Shown here: positions 14,126 through 27,059 of the stretch, piece after piece
Position numbering within the stretch: the first letter of the stretch is position 1
Layout of the letters: each line of letters begins with the position of its first letter
Assembly (NCBI RefSeq): GCF_033115175.1
Contig: NC_084850.1
Location: forward strand, 21,111,218 to 21,175,217
Direction of reading: 5' to 3'
From: Lepus europaeus
Lineage: Eukaryota; Chordata; Mammalia; Lagomorpha; Leporidae
DNA: 64,000 nt
Made by a program: the position numbers and the translations under genes
The notes under the pieces: model-generated
What the model saw: only the letters and a program-made list of their open reading frames with translations
Database searches by the model: none
What the model was told of the DNA's origin: nothing

Positions 14126-15099
14126 TTGAAAAATTTCTTAAATAATGTATTTATGCATTTTATCCATTGATTATAAAGCCTTACTGTGTGATAGGCAGTA
14201 TGCCAACCTTTACAGCCCAAGAGGCTGGTTCCCAAATCATCTCTCAGTGACTTCAAAATGGCCAGTTGGGCCACTACCTGGAAGGTTTGCAAAGAGGTGA
14301 TATAGGCAGGGAACAAAATTCCTTGAAAATCACTTGTTCCAAGTACATCATTTTTCAAATAAATAAAATGGATCTTATCAAGAATGTGTGTACACAGGTA
14401 ATTTCTGGTACAGAACTGTCTCTTAACCAAGCATTCTTTCTAGTATACCAGAACAGAGCACAATGGTATTCAAGGCCACTTGTGATCTAAAACTCCAGTA
14501 CCATTTTGAGTGAAGAGAGCAAAAGAGATACTACTCTAGACAGAAAAGTAGGCAAGATGTGTTAAACGAGGCTGTTTGAAAGGAATGTCCAGAGGAAGTA
14601 AGTGGAGTATTCAGAGATTTTTGTATCAGGGACGCTACCTCCCTACTCTTTGCCTCCCAAGTGCTTTACTCTTTTTGTTCACATTTCTGTGAACAGAAAG
14701 AAGAAATGTTAGAGCCTCAATACTATTAATGATAGTTACTGTGCTGAGGTAGATGAGGACTGGAAAAATAACATTATCTCTTATTTTTGAGGAAGAATAA
14801 TTTTTATGCAATTATTTACATCAACATTTTGTTTCTGGCAAAACCAAAGGATACCCATTGTGGTAACAAGGAATCACAAATTGGATTTGGTCATAGAACC
14901 TGGCTCCTAACTCTTTAGTATACACCATTAGAAACCATCACTAGCAATGTTTTATTCAAAATATTGTCTATGATAAGTGAAGATAGTAGTCATGCGCATA
15001 GTAGAATTTTATGTGTGTTAGAACATATTCACTTATGAGTGAGGGGAAGGAAGGAAAGAAAGGGGAGAGGGAGAGAAACAGATGTTGAGACTACAAATG
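14126..15099. other. Unassigned AT-rich sequence
   Basis: No long frame, repeat head or RNA structure recognised. Confidence 0.5.
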
Positions 15100-15370
15100 A
15101 GTATCAATATCCATGTCCAAAAGAATCATGTAAGTCTATGGTAAAAATACAGCACAATGAATTACAATGTAAGTTCAAAACATTAAATTACTGAAATTCG
15201 ACTGTATGATTCAACCCAGTGCAATAATGACATTAATTGCAACAAATATACTAATAGGCAATATTAATAGAGGAAATGGGGTGAGGGATATATGGGAACT
15301 CTTTGAATTACTACCTTACAATTTTTGTTTTGTTAATTTAAAACTATTCTGAAATAATAGGCTAAATTAA
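15100..15370 (+). mobile_element. Old L1 3' end, tentative
   Basis: The part GGGATATATGGGAACTCT followed by AATTTAAAACTATTCTGAAA resembles the 3' end of ancient mammalian L1M families. Short and diverged. Confidence 0.45.
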
Positions 15371-15535
15371 TAAAATAAGTAGATGTTTTACAAGGTGTAT
15401 AAGGGAAGCAGAGTCTAGGTTTTGGTGGTGTCAGGTATAAAACTGTATGGATGTGGAAGATGAATAGCAATTAGATCTTTAGTTGGCATTGACACTGATG
15501 TTTTAAATGTTTATGAATATAGTTGGTTTGAGAAT

Positions 15536-15635
15536 CATACTAGTCAAGATTCTATTCATGTGATTTCTGTGATAAATCATACTAGTCAAGATTCATACTA
15601 GTCAAGATTCTATTCATGTGATTTCTGTGATAAAT
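15536..15635. repeat. Nested tandem duplication (42 + 16 + 42 bp)
   Basis: A unit starting CATACTAGTCAAGATTCTAT occurs at 15536-15577 and 15594-15635. Its first 16 bp alone occur between them (15578-15593). The copies are identical. Confidence 0.95.
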
Positions 15636-15639
15636 CCAT

Positions 15640-17318
15640 TTGAAAAATAAAAGACTATTGCATTATGTAAATATTTTCCTCTGGTTACCTATGTTGTAAA
15701 TTTAAACCAGTTCTCTTAAAGGGTGGCAGTGGATTAAAAGTGTATGTGCTTGGAACATGTATTGCCATCAGACTGAGCACTTCTGAATGCCAACAACTGG
15801 CATGTAGACTTCTAGACATAATGTTTATTCTATCAGTCCCCACTTCTCCCTTTTTATAATGGAGACTTCCATCTGGAACCTTCCGCCCTCACACTCTTAA
15901 TAGTCTGGTCGATATTTAAACTTCCTGCAAGCTGTCACATTAATACCTTTCCACTTGCTTCTCTCTTGGGTCCCTCAGAATTGTTTTTCTTCCTACTTGA
16001 CCAGTTTCACATAGTTTTCTTTACATAGTTTTTTCCAAATGAGTTTTGATGTGTGAACTCCCTAAGGTTGTGTATCTCTGAAAATGACTCTCTCCCTCTC
16101 TCCATCTCTCCCTCTCCCTCTATCATCTCTTCCTTTCCCTCTCCCTCCCTTTTTCTTTAATTATAAATTAGAGATTTCCATCAAAGTTTTCAACAACTGA
16201 GTTATAGTGGTAGATGAGATAAGGATGACAAAAAGATGGGGAAGCAGGCAGTCTGCTCCAGGTAACCCAGGAAGACAGGAGACAACCACAACCCCTGAAG
16301 TGGGACCAACAATAGGCCACCAAATAAGTTAGGGCATAGCCACTGTGCATATTGCAAACAGGAGGGACACTGGAAATGGGAGGGTCCAAGCCATACCCAT
16401 AGGGGGCTGGCTCAAGGCAAACCTGATAACTTTTAGCTCCCCTTGACAGAAGATCAATGGGGCCAAAACGATCACAGACTGATTACTCAAAGTAAAATCT
16501 AGCATCTCCCCAAGAGAACCCAAGTTACACTAGAAATGGAAGGGGAGAAAGTTGAGTTTTTGAAAGACAGAGTTTCAGTACTCTCATCTGGTACCCCTAA
16601 TCAGCAGGAAGTAGTTACAGAAGAATGACCCTCCTTCTTACCCTTGAAGAGTGAAGAGTGAATTTCTTAGGGAGGATTTTGTAACCAAGAGGGAAGCAAG
16701 TAGCAGTGTGAGGCCTCAGAGCATCAACTTTTACCCACTTTGATGTGCTTCCCAGGGTGACATGGCCTGATGTATTAAATTTGACATCAGGGAAAAGTGA
16801 ACCTAATGGTGCATGGTAGAACTGCAGTCATTCTGAAGTGGTGTGTGTGAGTGTGTTTGTGTATGAAAAAGAGAAAGAGAGGCCCTTGTCTTGAAAAAAT
16901 GCCGCAGAAGGTACAAAAGCAGGAAAGGGATCTGAAGCAGTCTGCTAGCTTCTATCACTGACAGGACCTGTGATGTTTCCTGGCATGGCCATGGGGAAGG
17001 CAGGGAGCCAGGTGTATAGGGTGCCTTGAGAGTCCCTGTGCCCAAGACTGGTATGCAGGAAACTGAACCCCAACCAGCCTTTTGACTCCCAAGCCAGCAT
17101 TCTGCCCTTTGCATCTTATCTGAGTAAAAGTGGCTTCAATATGTGCTCAGGTTGGTCATGGTGTTCACACAGAAAGGCCTTTATTAAAGAACTTCCAAAA
17201 ACTGAATAGAGTGTACTTTAAGAATCTTGGTGGAATTACCTTCCTGCTCAGCCTAGCACCTTGACCATTTTTATGTGTTTTGTTTTTGTTTTTGTTTTTG
17301 TTTTGCTTTGTTTTGTCT
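15640..17318. other. Unassigned sequence
   Basis: Contains only the CT-rich tract and short frames. No known family recognised. Confidence 0.5.
16088..16155. repeat. CT-rich low-complexity tract
   Basis: Runs of CTCTCCCTCTCTCCATCTCT type on the plus strand. Confidence 0.85.
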
Positions 17319-17642
17319 TAAAAATTTATTTTGTTTATTTGAAAGACAGAGTTACAGAGAGAGGTAGAGATAGAGAGACAGGTCTTCCATCTGCCAGTTC
17401 ACTCTCCAAATGGTCACAACAGCCAGAGCTGGGCCCATCCAAAGCCAGGAACCAGAAGTTTCTTCCAGGTCTCCAATGTGGGTGCAGGGGCCCAAGAACT
17501 TGAGCCATCCTTGACTGCTTTCCCAGGTGCATTAGCAGGGAGCTAGATCAGAAGTGGAGCAGCTAGAACTCGAACCAGCGCCCATATGGGATATTGCTAC
17601 TGCCATCTGAGACTTTAATCTGCTGTGCCACAGTGCTGGCCC
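17319..17642 (-). repeat. CSINE (old)
   Basis: Antisense: AAAAATTTATTTTGTTTATT at the left, CACAGTGCTGGCCCC at the right. A (TTTTG)n run lies immediately to the left (17280-17318). Confidence 0.95.
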
Positions 17643-18162
17643 CCTTTATTTTGTTTTTAACATGTGTGATTTGGAAAAACAAAGGTCTGGGCACTAGTCA
17701 CTAGCAACTAGGAAATCTTGAAGTTCTGCTGCCCTGGCCGGTCAGGTTTTTCTGGTTGAACTTTGCCCTGGAGGTAGCCATAGCACCCATACCCCAAAAG
17801 ACTTCCTTGGGGTGGGGAGGAAGGCTACATTCCTATTGGCTGAGCCCCATGCAAACCTTGGCACCTGCTCTGTGCTCAAGTGTTCCCTGTGAGCTCATCC
17901 TCTAAGTAGCCCATTGGGGAATCTGCTCCAGGAGTTACACAGGAGTTACAAGAGAGAGGCCAGGAAATAGATCAGAGCCCATTTTCATTTTCAGGGTGTC
18001 CTGAAGGCCCTTCCTGGAGTATGGAGCTCTTCTGACTTTGCTGAGATGGAGACATGTGGCATGAATTAATATGTGTGCATGTGGGAGGGAAAGATTCAGC
18101 TAACCGGGGGACCTCTGATTTTTATGGAGGAGGGTTGTGAATATCAATGCAATTACTGGGGC

Positions 18163-18440
18163 AAGCCTTGTGGCGCAGTGGGGTAAACCACCATTTGCAT
18201 TGCTGGCAACCCATATGGGCACTGGCTTGAGTCCCAGCTGCTCTACTTCCAATCTAGCTCCCTGCTAATGCACCTGGGAAAGCAGCAGATGATGGCCCAA
18301 GTGCTTTGGACCCTGCATCCATGTGGGAGACCTGGAAGAAGCTCCATTATGGCCATCTGAGGAATGAAGCCATGAGTGGAAGATCTCTCTCTGTAATTCT
18401 ACCTTTCAAATAATAAAAGATAATTTTTTAAAAAAATTTA
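18163..18440 (+). repeat. CSINE (old, internal deletion)
   Basis: Head GGGGCAAGCCTTGTGGCGCA. The body jumps from GAAGAAGCTCC to ATTATGGCCATCTGAGGAAT, skipping about 45 bp of the consensus. Confidence 0.9.
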
Positions 18441-18699
18441 AAAATAAAATAAAAATCAATGTTTCTCAAAATTTAAAAATAAATAAATTAGTTATTTCAG
18501 ATGAACTCTGGTGGCCAATAAGAGGGAGTTCTTCTTGTTTGAGTACCTACTTTCTGTATAGACTAGGTCATATGATAATTCTAGCTTTAACATTTTGAGA
18601 ACCTGCCAAATTGCTTTTCAAAGTGGCTGCAGTATTTTATGCCACCAATAATTTAGGAAAGCTTCAATTTCTTTTTTTTTAGGATCAAGGCTTTTTTTT

Positions 18700-19012
18700 A
18701 AAAGATTTTTTTTATTTGTTTGAAAGTCAGAGTTACACAGAGAGAGGAGAGGCAGAGAGAGAGAGAGAGGTCTTCCATCCGATGGTTCACTCCCCAATTG
18801 GCCACAAAGGCCAAAGCAGGAGCCAAGAACTTCTTCCAGGTCTCCCACGTGGGTGCAGGGGCCCAAGCACTTGGGCCATCTTCTACTGCTTTCTCAGGCC
18901 ATAGCAGAGAGCTGGATTGGAAGTAGAGCAGCCGGGTCTCAAACCTGCACTCATATAGGATGCTGGCACTTCAGGCCAGGGCGTTAACCCACTGCACTAC
19001 AGCGCTGGCCCC
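18700..19012 (-). repeat. CSINE (old) inside L1
   Basis: Antisense: AAAAGATTTTTTTTATTTG at the left, CTACAGCGCTGGCCCC at the right. Confidence 0.95.
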
Positions 19013-19384
19013 AAAGGTTTCAATTTCTATACATCCTTGCCAGCACTGTTTTCCATTTTTAAAAACAAACCATATTAGGATATGAACTGGTATCTCAGAG
19101 TGCTTTTGACTTGTATTTCTCTGTGATTACTGATGTTGAGCATCTTTTCATGTGTTTGGTGGTCATTTGTATATCATCTTTGGAGAAATGTCTATTCAAG
19201 CACTTTGCTCATATTTTTAATTGAGCTATTTGTCGTCTTTTTTCTTGTGGAGTAGCTAGACTTCCTTTTTATAATTTTTGTTAGGAAGCTCTTATCAGAT
19301 ATATGGTTTGGAGGTATTTGCTCCTACTCTGTACAGCACCTTTTCATTTTGTTGAGCGTCCTTTGATGCATAAAAGTTTTTAAT

Positions 19385-19716
19385 TTTTAAAAGTATATAT
19401 TTATTTGAAAGGCAGAGTTACAGAGAGGCAGAGAAGGTGAGGGGAGAGAGAGAGAGACATCTTCCATCTGCTGTTTCAGTCCCCAGATGGCCGCAATGGC
19501 CAGAGATGCACCGATCCAAAGCCAGGAGCCAGGAGCTTCTTCCAGGCCTTCCACGTGGGTGCAGGGGCCCAAGGACTTGGGCCATCTTCCACTGCTTTCC
19601 CAGGCTGTAGCAGAGAGTTTGATTGAAGTGCAGCAGCTGGGACATGAACCTTTCCCATATGGGATGCCAGCACCGCAGGCGGTGGCTTTACCTGCTGCAC
19701 CACTGAGTTGGCCCCT
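19385..19716 (-). repeat. CSINE (old) inside L1
   Basis: Antisense: ATATATTTATTTGAAAGGCA at the left, CTGAGTTGGCCCC at the right. L1 sequence resumes on both sides. Confidence 0.95.
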
Positions 19717-19913
19717 TTTTAATTTTGATGGAATCCAACTTGTCTATCATTGCATTATTTACAAAAAAACAACAAAAAGAAATTCAAAGAACCAAATGCT
19801 CCAAATGCACAAACAACAAAGGTGAATAACCAAGAGGCAAAAGACTTTGGGAAATAGATAATGGTACCTTCATAAAAGGGACTACCAGGCAGCTTTTCAA
19901 GTAGAAAAATCCT

Positions 19914-20200
19914 TAATGAGCTGTACTATGAAAATTAACGGTAAAACTTGTCTTCAAACAGTACTTTATACTTTGAGTGTCCGTGTGGGTGCAAACTGTT
20001 GAAACATTTACTTAGTATAGAGTTGGTCTTCTGTATATAAAGATAATGAAAAATGAATCTTAATGAAGAATGGGATGGGAGAGGGAGTAGGAGGTGGGAT
20101 GGGAGTGGGGGTAGGAGGGTGGGTATGGGAGGAAGAACCACTATATTCCCAAAGCTGTACCTATGAAATTTGTATTTATTAAATAAAAGCTTTCTAAAAA
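19914..20200 (+). mobile_element. Rabbit L1 3' end fragment
   Basis: Contains TGAGCTGTACTATG, GTGGGTGCAAACTGTTGAAA, AAAATGAATCTTAATG, a G-rich run (20075-20130) and ends TTTATTAAATAAAAGC. Same tail as the old L1 at 59957-63305. Confidence 0.85.
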
Positions 20201-20209
20201 AGAAAAATA

Positions 20210-23200
20210 CTTCACATGAAAGAAAAACATGAAGTGGGAAGAACAGATTTCAAGGTAATTCTGTCTCGCTTGCTCTATACACACACACACACACAAATTT
20301 TTCCCTTGGGGTGGGGCAGGAGCAGGCTGGGATTGTGCGTTCTCCTTTCCTGAGTGTGTGTGCTCCAGCGCCCCCAGACCTGCCCACCTACCTGCTCTCT
20401 TGCCCTCTCCTGACTCTGTCGCTCAGATCCCTGTCAGCCTCCGGAAGTTGGATGGAGGGGAGAAGACAGCGGGTCCATCCCAATGGGAGCCCAGCTGCTC
20501 CCAGGCATTGGGGGGGGGGGGGCTCGATGTGAAGAGGACCCACAGACCTGCCCTCCCACCGCAATGCCCAGATGTCCTATCAGCTGGACCCCGCCCAGAA
20601 AGGACAGGGTCACCTTCTGCCTTAGCACCATCCTTCCAGCCCCATCCTCTGCCCCTCCAGAGGTCATTGCAGGCACAGGAAGAGCTCCTGTTTGGGGATC
20701 TATTTCAGACTTGGTTTCTCTGTAAAATAGGTATACTGGCATTATGCTGAGATTACAGATGCAAAGCATCTGTGCCTGGAACGTGACATCATTGGATGTC
20801 AGTCCCTGCCACCTGGTTTCTTCTTCGTGGTCACAAGGCCACTCCAGGGATGACCAGAGGAGCCCCACTGAACTGACTTCTCCTGCTTAATGCCCACAAG
20901 CACCCAACAGAGCTTTGCTAAAACACGCGTGGAGGAGATGAGCCTGGGACCACACGGTAGGAAGGGCTGGGCTCAGAGCCTCCTGGGTGATGCCTTTCAC
21001 CAGCACAGGACAAACCTGCTGGTGAGAAGGGCGGTCCCTGTCATCACGATGCTATCCTACCTCCGTCTGCTGGGCGTGTGGTCCCTGGGGGGGATGGGTA
21101 GTGGGGCCATCAGGGACTGAACAGAACCGTGTGGACACGGGAGGGAAGCTCAGGAAATGGGTCCATCGTCCTGTGGTGGCACATAGCGCAGAGCACAGCC
21201 ACCAGTGCAGTTGGAAGGGCCCTTCTCCAGGGCGCTCTGACCCCTGGGGAGCCCTTGGCTGTGACTGAGTGTTCCCAAGGCCCCTGACCTCAGGCTGTGC
21301 TCCTCAGCCTGAGCCCAATCCTGCCTCGTCAAGATGCCCCCCTCCTGGGAGCCTGTGGGCCTTCTTCCAACGCACCCAATGCCCTTCTCCCCAGGTCTCT
21401 CACAAACGCCCTGCCCTCGTCCTCAGGCCTCCCCCAGCCCCCTCCCCAGCCTCCTGCCAGCTTGCCAGCCCTAGAGCCTCTGGCCTGCTTCCTTGGGGGG
21501 CCAATGGGAGTGGGTGGGGCTGAGTTTGCACCTGAGGTGGGGGGAAAGGAAGAGACTTCCAGGGCCCATGGATGCTTTCTTTCCCTGAGACACCCAGAGG
21601 CCTGCCCACAGGGGCAGTGGGGACTTGACCACCTGCCGCTGGTTACACAAAGTGCCTGTGGAGGCTGTGTGCCACTTCCCTCCACTCCTGCCCACTCCGG
21701 GGTCCAACTGAATGAAGCATCAGAGTCGACAATGGAAAAGACTTAGGTCTCAGGTGTTTGGATGCCAGTAGTGGGTGGGGCCAACTGCCACCCCTTGAGC
21801 CAGGTTCTGCTGCTGCCTGCCTCTCATGGGGTAGTGGTGCAGGTCAAGGCTGGGGACATTGGGAGCAGACTCTGAACAGCTGGCCATTCCCTGCCACAGC
21901 CCCAGCCCCAGCCCCTAGCTCTGGCCGAGACCACGGAAGCAGCGTTCCCGGCACTGGGCCTCCCTCCTCCCAGGCTACTGCATCACACCCATCAGAAACA
22001 GGAGGCCTCAGGCAGGATGACGGCGTCCTGGACTCAGGACTTATCTTTGTAACTTAGAGACAACAGCGCGACAAGACCACAAACGAGAACACCTGGCTGA
22101 GCAGACGGTGCTGTCCAGGACACAGTTAATCACACACAGAACAGTGACATCATTCAGGCCGGTGTCTGCATGTGCAGAAGCTCCACTGCCTGGAAAACAG
22201 ACTGCCATAAATACAAAGTGCATGGAGACCGCGCCGTGCAGCAAGGGCCCTGTGGGGACAGGAAGCGGTGGTGACGAGGGCGGTGGGAAAGCAGAAGCTG
22301 GCTAACTACTTTGCCCAATAGACAGGCACATGAAGCCCAGGGCTGGTCAAGGCATGTCCCAGGGTGGCCAACAGCTTCTGGCCAAGGCAGCTATGACCAA
22401 AGCCACTGCGGGACAGTGCCACTCTGGACCGGGCCAGGATTTCCATGCCGTGGGGGCCCCAGGGCGGGGCTCCTGAAGCTGCACCCCTTCCTCCTGTAGG
22501 GAAGCAGCCTCCTAGGCCCTAGGCAAACCGCTGGAGGGAAGAAGACTGGGGCACCTGGACATCCTTCTCCTCCCCTCTCACTGGGCACGTGCACACCCAT
22601 AGAGAAAAGCCTTCCTCCTCCATCCCTGGCTGGCCCAGGAATGGCTGCAGCTGGTGATCCTGGCCCCCAGAAGGTGAGACAGGGCTCTGAAGGGACCACA
22701 CCTATGTAGCAGACCCACGGAGGCCTTGGCTCCTCCTGTGCCCTCCAGCCCTGTGACACTGTGGTCCCTCAGAGGCCACCCCCAGACATCTGTGCTCACA
22801 GACTCCTGGAGGTGGACCTTGCAGACAGGGTTGGCATGGACGAGAGGGGCCAACAGGACTGGCGGTGCCCGGGAGACTTGGCAAAAGGAAGGATGTCATC
22901 ATGTTGTGGCTGTGGGCAACCACGGCGGGGGGCAGGGGCACGTGGCAGCCACCATCCAGCCTCCGCCCATCCCTGAGACAGGCAGAGGTCTTCTGCCAGG
23001 GTCCCAGCTCCAGGGGGCAGGGCTTGATCCCTGCACCACTCTGTCCCTAGAGTTGAGCAGACTGCTGCTGTTTTCCATCTCAGGAACGCAGAACAGGGGC
23101 CTCAAGCCACCAGCCGAGGTTGTGTGGGAACCAGGATGGCTGCTGAGGGCCAGGGTCTCTCCTGGCTTCCATTTAGGCTGCTCCTGACCATTCACGGATG

Positions 23201-25080
23201 CCAGTGTGCATCACATCCGGGGACCCATCTGCATGAGATTCTCCCGCGTGACCCTGAGGGTAGGGGGCCGAGCCTGGGGACGGGGAAATGGGGTTAGGCC
23301 ATGGGTCCCAACCCCATCCCACCCCACGTTTCTCCCTTGACCCTCCTGGTTACATTGTGTCCCCAGCGAGCATGCCACTATTATTGTCCCCACTGACAGG
23401 CTCGTGCCACTTAACTTCTGAAGAGCCCTTGGTCACGGTTGGGGTGGGAAGGTTAGGTTCGGTGGTGGGACTTGGCTCCCCCGGGTTCTCAGACCCATCT
23501 CTCCTGTCCCCCATCTCAGTACGCTGTCCTGGCCTTGCCCGTGACCTTCCATACCATTCCCAGGAAAGCCAGATCCCTGGATAGCCTACCTCTGGACCTG
23601 GGTTCCCCGGGTTCCCCATCCCACCATGCAAGCTCTTGGAGAACTGTGGAGGAGGGCGGGGGACAGCAGACACAGGGGAAGCCTCAGCTCCACCTCTTTC
23701 TACTGTGTGGGGCAGGGGGAGAGCCTGAGGCTGCCTTTCCTTCCTCCAGTTCTGCAGAGCAGCTGTGCAGGCTGGTTTGCCTGGGTACCTTCCACGTCTC
23801 CTCCAAACCACCAGGAACAAGAGCAAACCCCAACCCCTTCCCCAGAGCCTCAGTTCCCCCAGTCACTGGGAAGGGAGAACACAACTCCCACATAGAGCTG
23901 CTAGGAGACCTTGGCGCCCAGTTCTTCCCGTGCTAGGAGCTGATACCCAGACGACCCCGCCCCTCTGGGTCTCTGTCCGTGCTGGGCGTCCACCATGAAG
24001 GTCCTTCCTCTCTTCCAGGTCAGGCCCTTCACTCAGCTGCTCTCTGTTCATGGCCAGGGCAGGGGGCACCCATGGGCAGGGACATGCTTCTTGCGAAGGC
24101 CAGAGAAAGGGCTGGTCACCACCTACAAATGGCAATCCCTGGAAGAGAAAGAAAGAGGTGGAGACTTCAGAGTTGCCTGGCCACCCAGAGATGGCTTTGT
24201 TTCCCCAAGTGTCGCCTCCTCTGCCACCCCCTTCTCCACCTGCTCTCCCTCCATGGCTGGAGAGCTGCTGTCTGTTCAAGGAGTTCCTCCCATCACCCCA
24301 AATCCCTCCAGTACACAGTGGACTTCATGGGCATCCAGGGCTGAAGGATGGAGCTGGGTGGTGCTCAGAGGATCATGTCAGGAGCTGTAGGGCACCTGGG
24401 CTGACATGGCTGAAGAACAAGACTGGCAAGAGGGGATAGGTAGAAACCTACCTCCTCCCTGTCTCCAGATGCCTAGTTTAGGGGGAGCCCCTCAGAGAGG
24501 GGCTAGGGCTGGCAAAAGGAACAGCAGGAGCGGGTAGACACCAGTCCCCTGGCCCCAAAGACAGGACAGGAGGCAGTCAAGGACTGTGGGGGAGCCGCAG
24601 GGAGCACCAGGGTCCTGAGCGCAGAGAAGGGGACAGGCCTGGGGTTTAGCCCAGAGAACCCTGCTTCCTATCTGTCCACCCGGAGACAGTGCAGGAGGAG
24701 GGCAGGTGCATCTTTTCTCCCCCAAGGCCTTCCCACAGCTGCCCAGCCCATCCCCCTGCATCCACGGGGGTTCAGGTGACACCAAGGGTCCTCTGGAGAA
24801 AGGGCACAGGTACCAGGCTGTGGGCAGGAGGGGAGGCCATATCTGCGGGGGATGGGCTGACCCTCTGAGATGAGATGCTGAGAACACTGCCTGGCCCCAC
24901 CCATCACAGAATGGCTAGAGCCTGAGCAGGCAAGAGCCCGAGGCTGTGTCTCCTTCTCTCTTTTCGGCTGGGCAGCTTCGGCGGCTGGTTTACCCAGGTC
25001 CCTTCCATGTTTCTTCCAAGCCAGCAAGGAGTCTTGACATGTCGATGTCATAGCAACTGCTCCCTCCTCTGCTCCAATCT
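20210..25080. other. GC-richer, nearly repeat-free block without a recognised gene
   Basis: About 4.9 kb with almost no CSINE or L1, in contrast to its surroundings. Many overlapping open frames on both strands come from low TA content. None shows a domain I know. The frames at 23826-23350 and 25051-24668 (minus) share a diverged segment. The block lies downstream of SMIM10 and could hold its distal 3' sequence or a non-coding transcript. Confidence 0.55.
20690..20790 (-). repeat. MIR fragment, weak
   Basis: TTGGTTTCTCTGTAAAATAG followed by GTGCCTGGAACGTGACA has an MIR-like order. Confidence 0.4.
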
Positions 25081-25084
25081 GTGG

Positions 25085-26175
25085 CCTTCATCTGCCTCCC
25101 TCCTAATCCAACATATGGCCTCCTCCACCACTCCCCCTGCAACCTGTGGCCTCGTGCTGTGCCCCCTCCAACCTGTCAGTTCCTAACTGTGGCCTCTTTC
25201 CACCCCCCCCAACCTGTGACCTCAAACCACCCCCCTACTCCAACCTGTGGCCTCTTAACTCCCCCTACTCCAATCTGTGACCTCCCATCACCCCCCTCCA
25301 ACCTGTGACCTCCTATCACCCCCCCTCCAACCTGTGACCTCCTATCATGCCCCACTCCAACCTATGACCTCCTATCATGCCCGACTCCAACCTGTGACCT
25401 CCTATAACCCCCTCCTCCAACCTGTGGCCTCCTATCACCCCCATCCTCCAACCTGTGGCCTCTTGTTGCCACCCCCCAACTCCAGCCTGTGACCTCCTAT
25501 CACCCCCCCTCTAACCTGTGACCTCCTATGATGCCCCACTCCAACTTGTGGCCTCCTACCACCCCCCCCCACTCCAACCTGTGGCCTCCTACCACGCCCC
25601 TCCTCCAACCTGTGGCCTCTTGTTGCCACTCCCCCACTCCAGCTGGTGGCCTCCTATCACCCTCCCCTCCAGCCTGTGACCTCCTATCATGCCCCACTCC
25701 AACCTGTGGCCTCCTATCACCCCCCCTCCAACCTGTGGCCTCTTGTTGCCACTCCGCAACTCCAGCCTGTGACCTCCTATCACCCTCCCCTCCAACCTGT
25801 GACCTCCTATCACCCCCCCCAACCTGTGACCTCCTATCATGCCCCACTCCAACCTGTGGCCTCCTATTACCCCCTCCTCCAACCTGTGGCCTCCTATTAC
25901 CTCCTCCTCCAACCTGTGGCCTCTTGCTGCTACTCCCCAACTCCAGCTGGTGACCTCCTATCACCCCCCACTCCAACCTGTGGCCTCCTATCACCACCCT
26001 CCTCCAACCTGTGGCCTCTTGCTGCCACTCCCCAACTCCAGCCTGTGACCTCCTATCACCCCCCCACTCCAATCTGTGGCCTCCTACCACCCCCCTCCTC
26101 CAACCTGTGACCTCCTATGACGCCCCACTCCAAGTTGTGGCCTCCTACCACCCCCAACTCCAGCCTGTGACCTAC
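25085..26175. repeat. Minisatellite, ~28-30 bp unit, downstream of SMIM10
   Basis: Tandem units of the type CCAACCTGTGACCTCCTATC followed by a C-rich spacer (C runs plus ACTC or CTC), period about 28-30 bp, over about 1.1 kb. Variants alternate GTGACC and GTGGCC. A longer variant containing CTCTTGTTGCCAC recurs near 25459, 25617, 25739, 25920 and 26012, so there is loose higher-order structure. Long open frames in this block on both strands are a by-product of the repeat and are not genes. Confidence 0.95.
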
Positions 26176-26447
26176 CTCTGTGCTCAGAGCCTGGCAAATC
26201 CAGGGGTTGCAGCGGCTGTATCCCTTCCTTCAGCTTCCCCGCTTTGGCCGACCTGAGGCAACAGGTCGGCGGGGCCCAGGGGACGCCGAGGGCCCCTTCG
26301 GGAGTTTCTTTGCGCTCCTGGGTCGGGGGCCGCGCCTCAGCCACGGAGGTCAAGCGTCCAGGGACCCGGGCAGCCGGCCTGCGCCCCGCGCCGGTCCCCG
26401 GCGGCCCCGCTGGCCGCCCTGCCGGTGGCCCGGCGCCGGGCGGGCGC

Positions 26448-26843
<396 letters not shown>

Positions 26844-27059
26844 GGAACCCCTGCCGGACCCTGGGCGCCACGGCCCGCCCTCGGGCTGTCCCCGCCCTCG
26901 CCGGGCTTGGCCTCGCCCACCCCCGCCGCCGCTGCGGCCACGGTGCCTCCGCCTCCGCGGGACTCACCAGCCTCTCAGCTCCGCCCCTCACCGCCTCCTC
27001 ACTGCGGCTGCCGCGGCTTAGCTCCGCCCCTCTCCTGGCCTCGCCCCTGGCCTGGAGAT

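Larger units (their letters stand above)
18480..19760 (-). mobile_element. L1 ORF2 C-terminal fragment, broken by two CSINEs
   Basis: Antisense L1 ORF2 landmarks: CATCCTTGCCAGCACTG, GATGTTGAGCATCTTTTCAT, GAGAAATGTCTATTCAAG, CTTATCAGATATATGGTTTG and CCAACTTGTCTATCATTGCA. Two minus-strand CSINEs (18700-19012 and 19385-19716) lie inside. The left limit is unclear. Confidence 0.8.

Noticed and set aside
25277-26110. Long overlapping open frames on both strands (up to ~196 codons)
   Set aside because: They follow the 28-30 bp minisatellite period and are Pro/Leu/Thr- or Gly/Arg-rich repeats. They are products of the tandem array, not genes.
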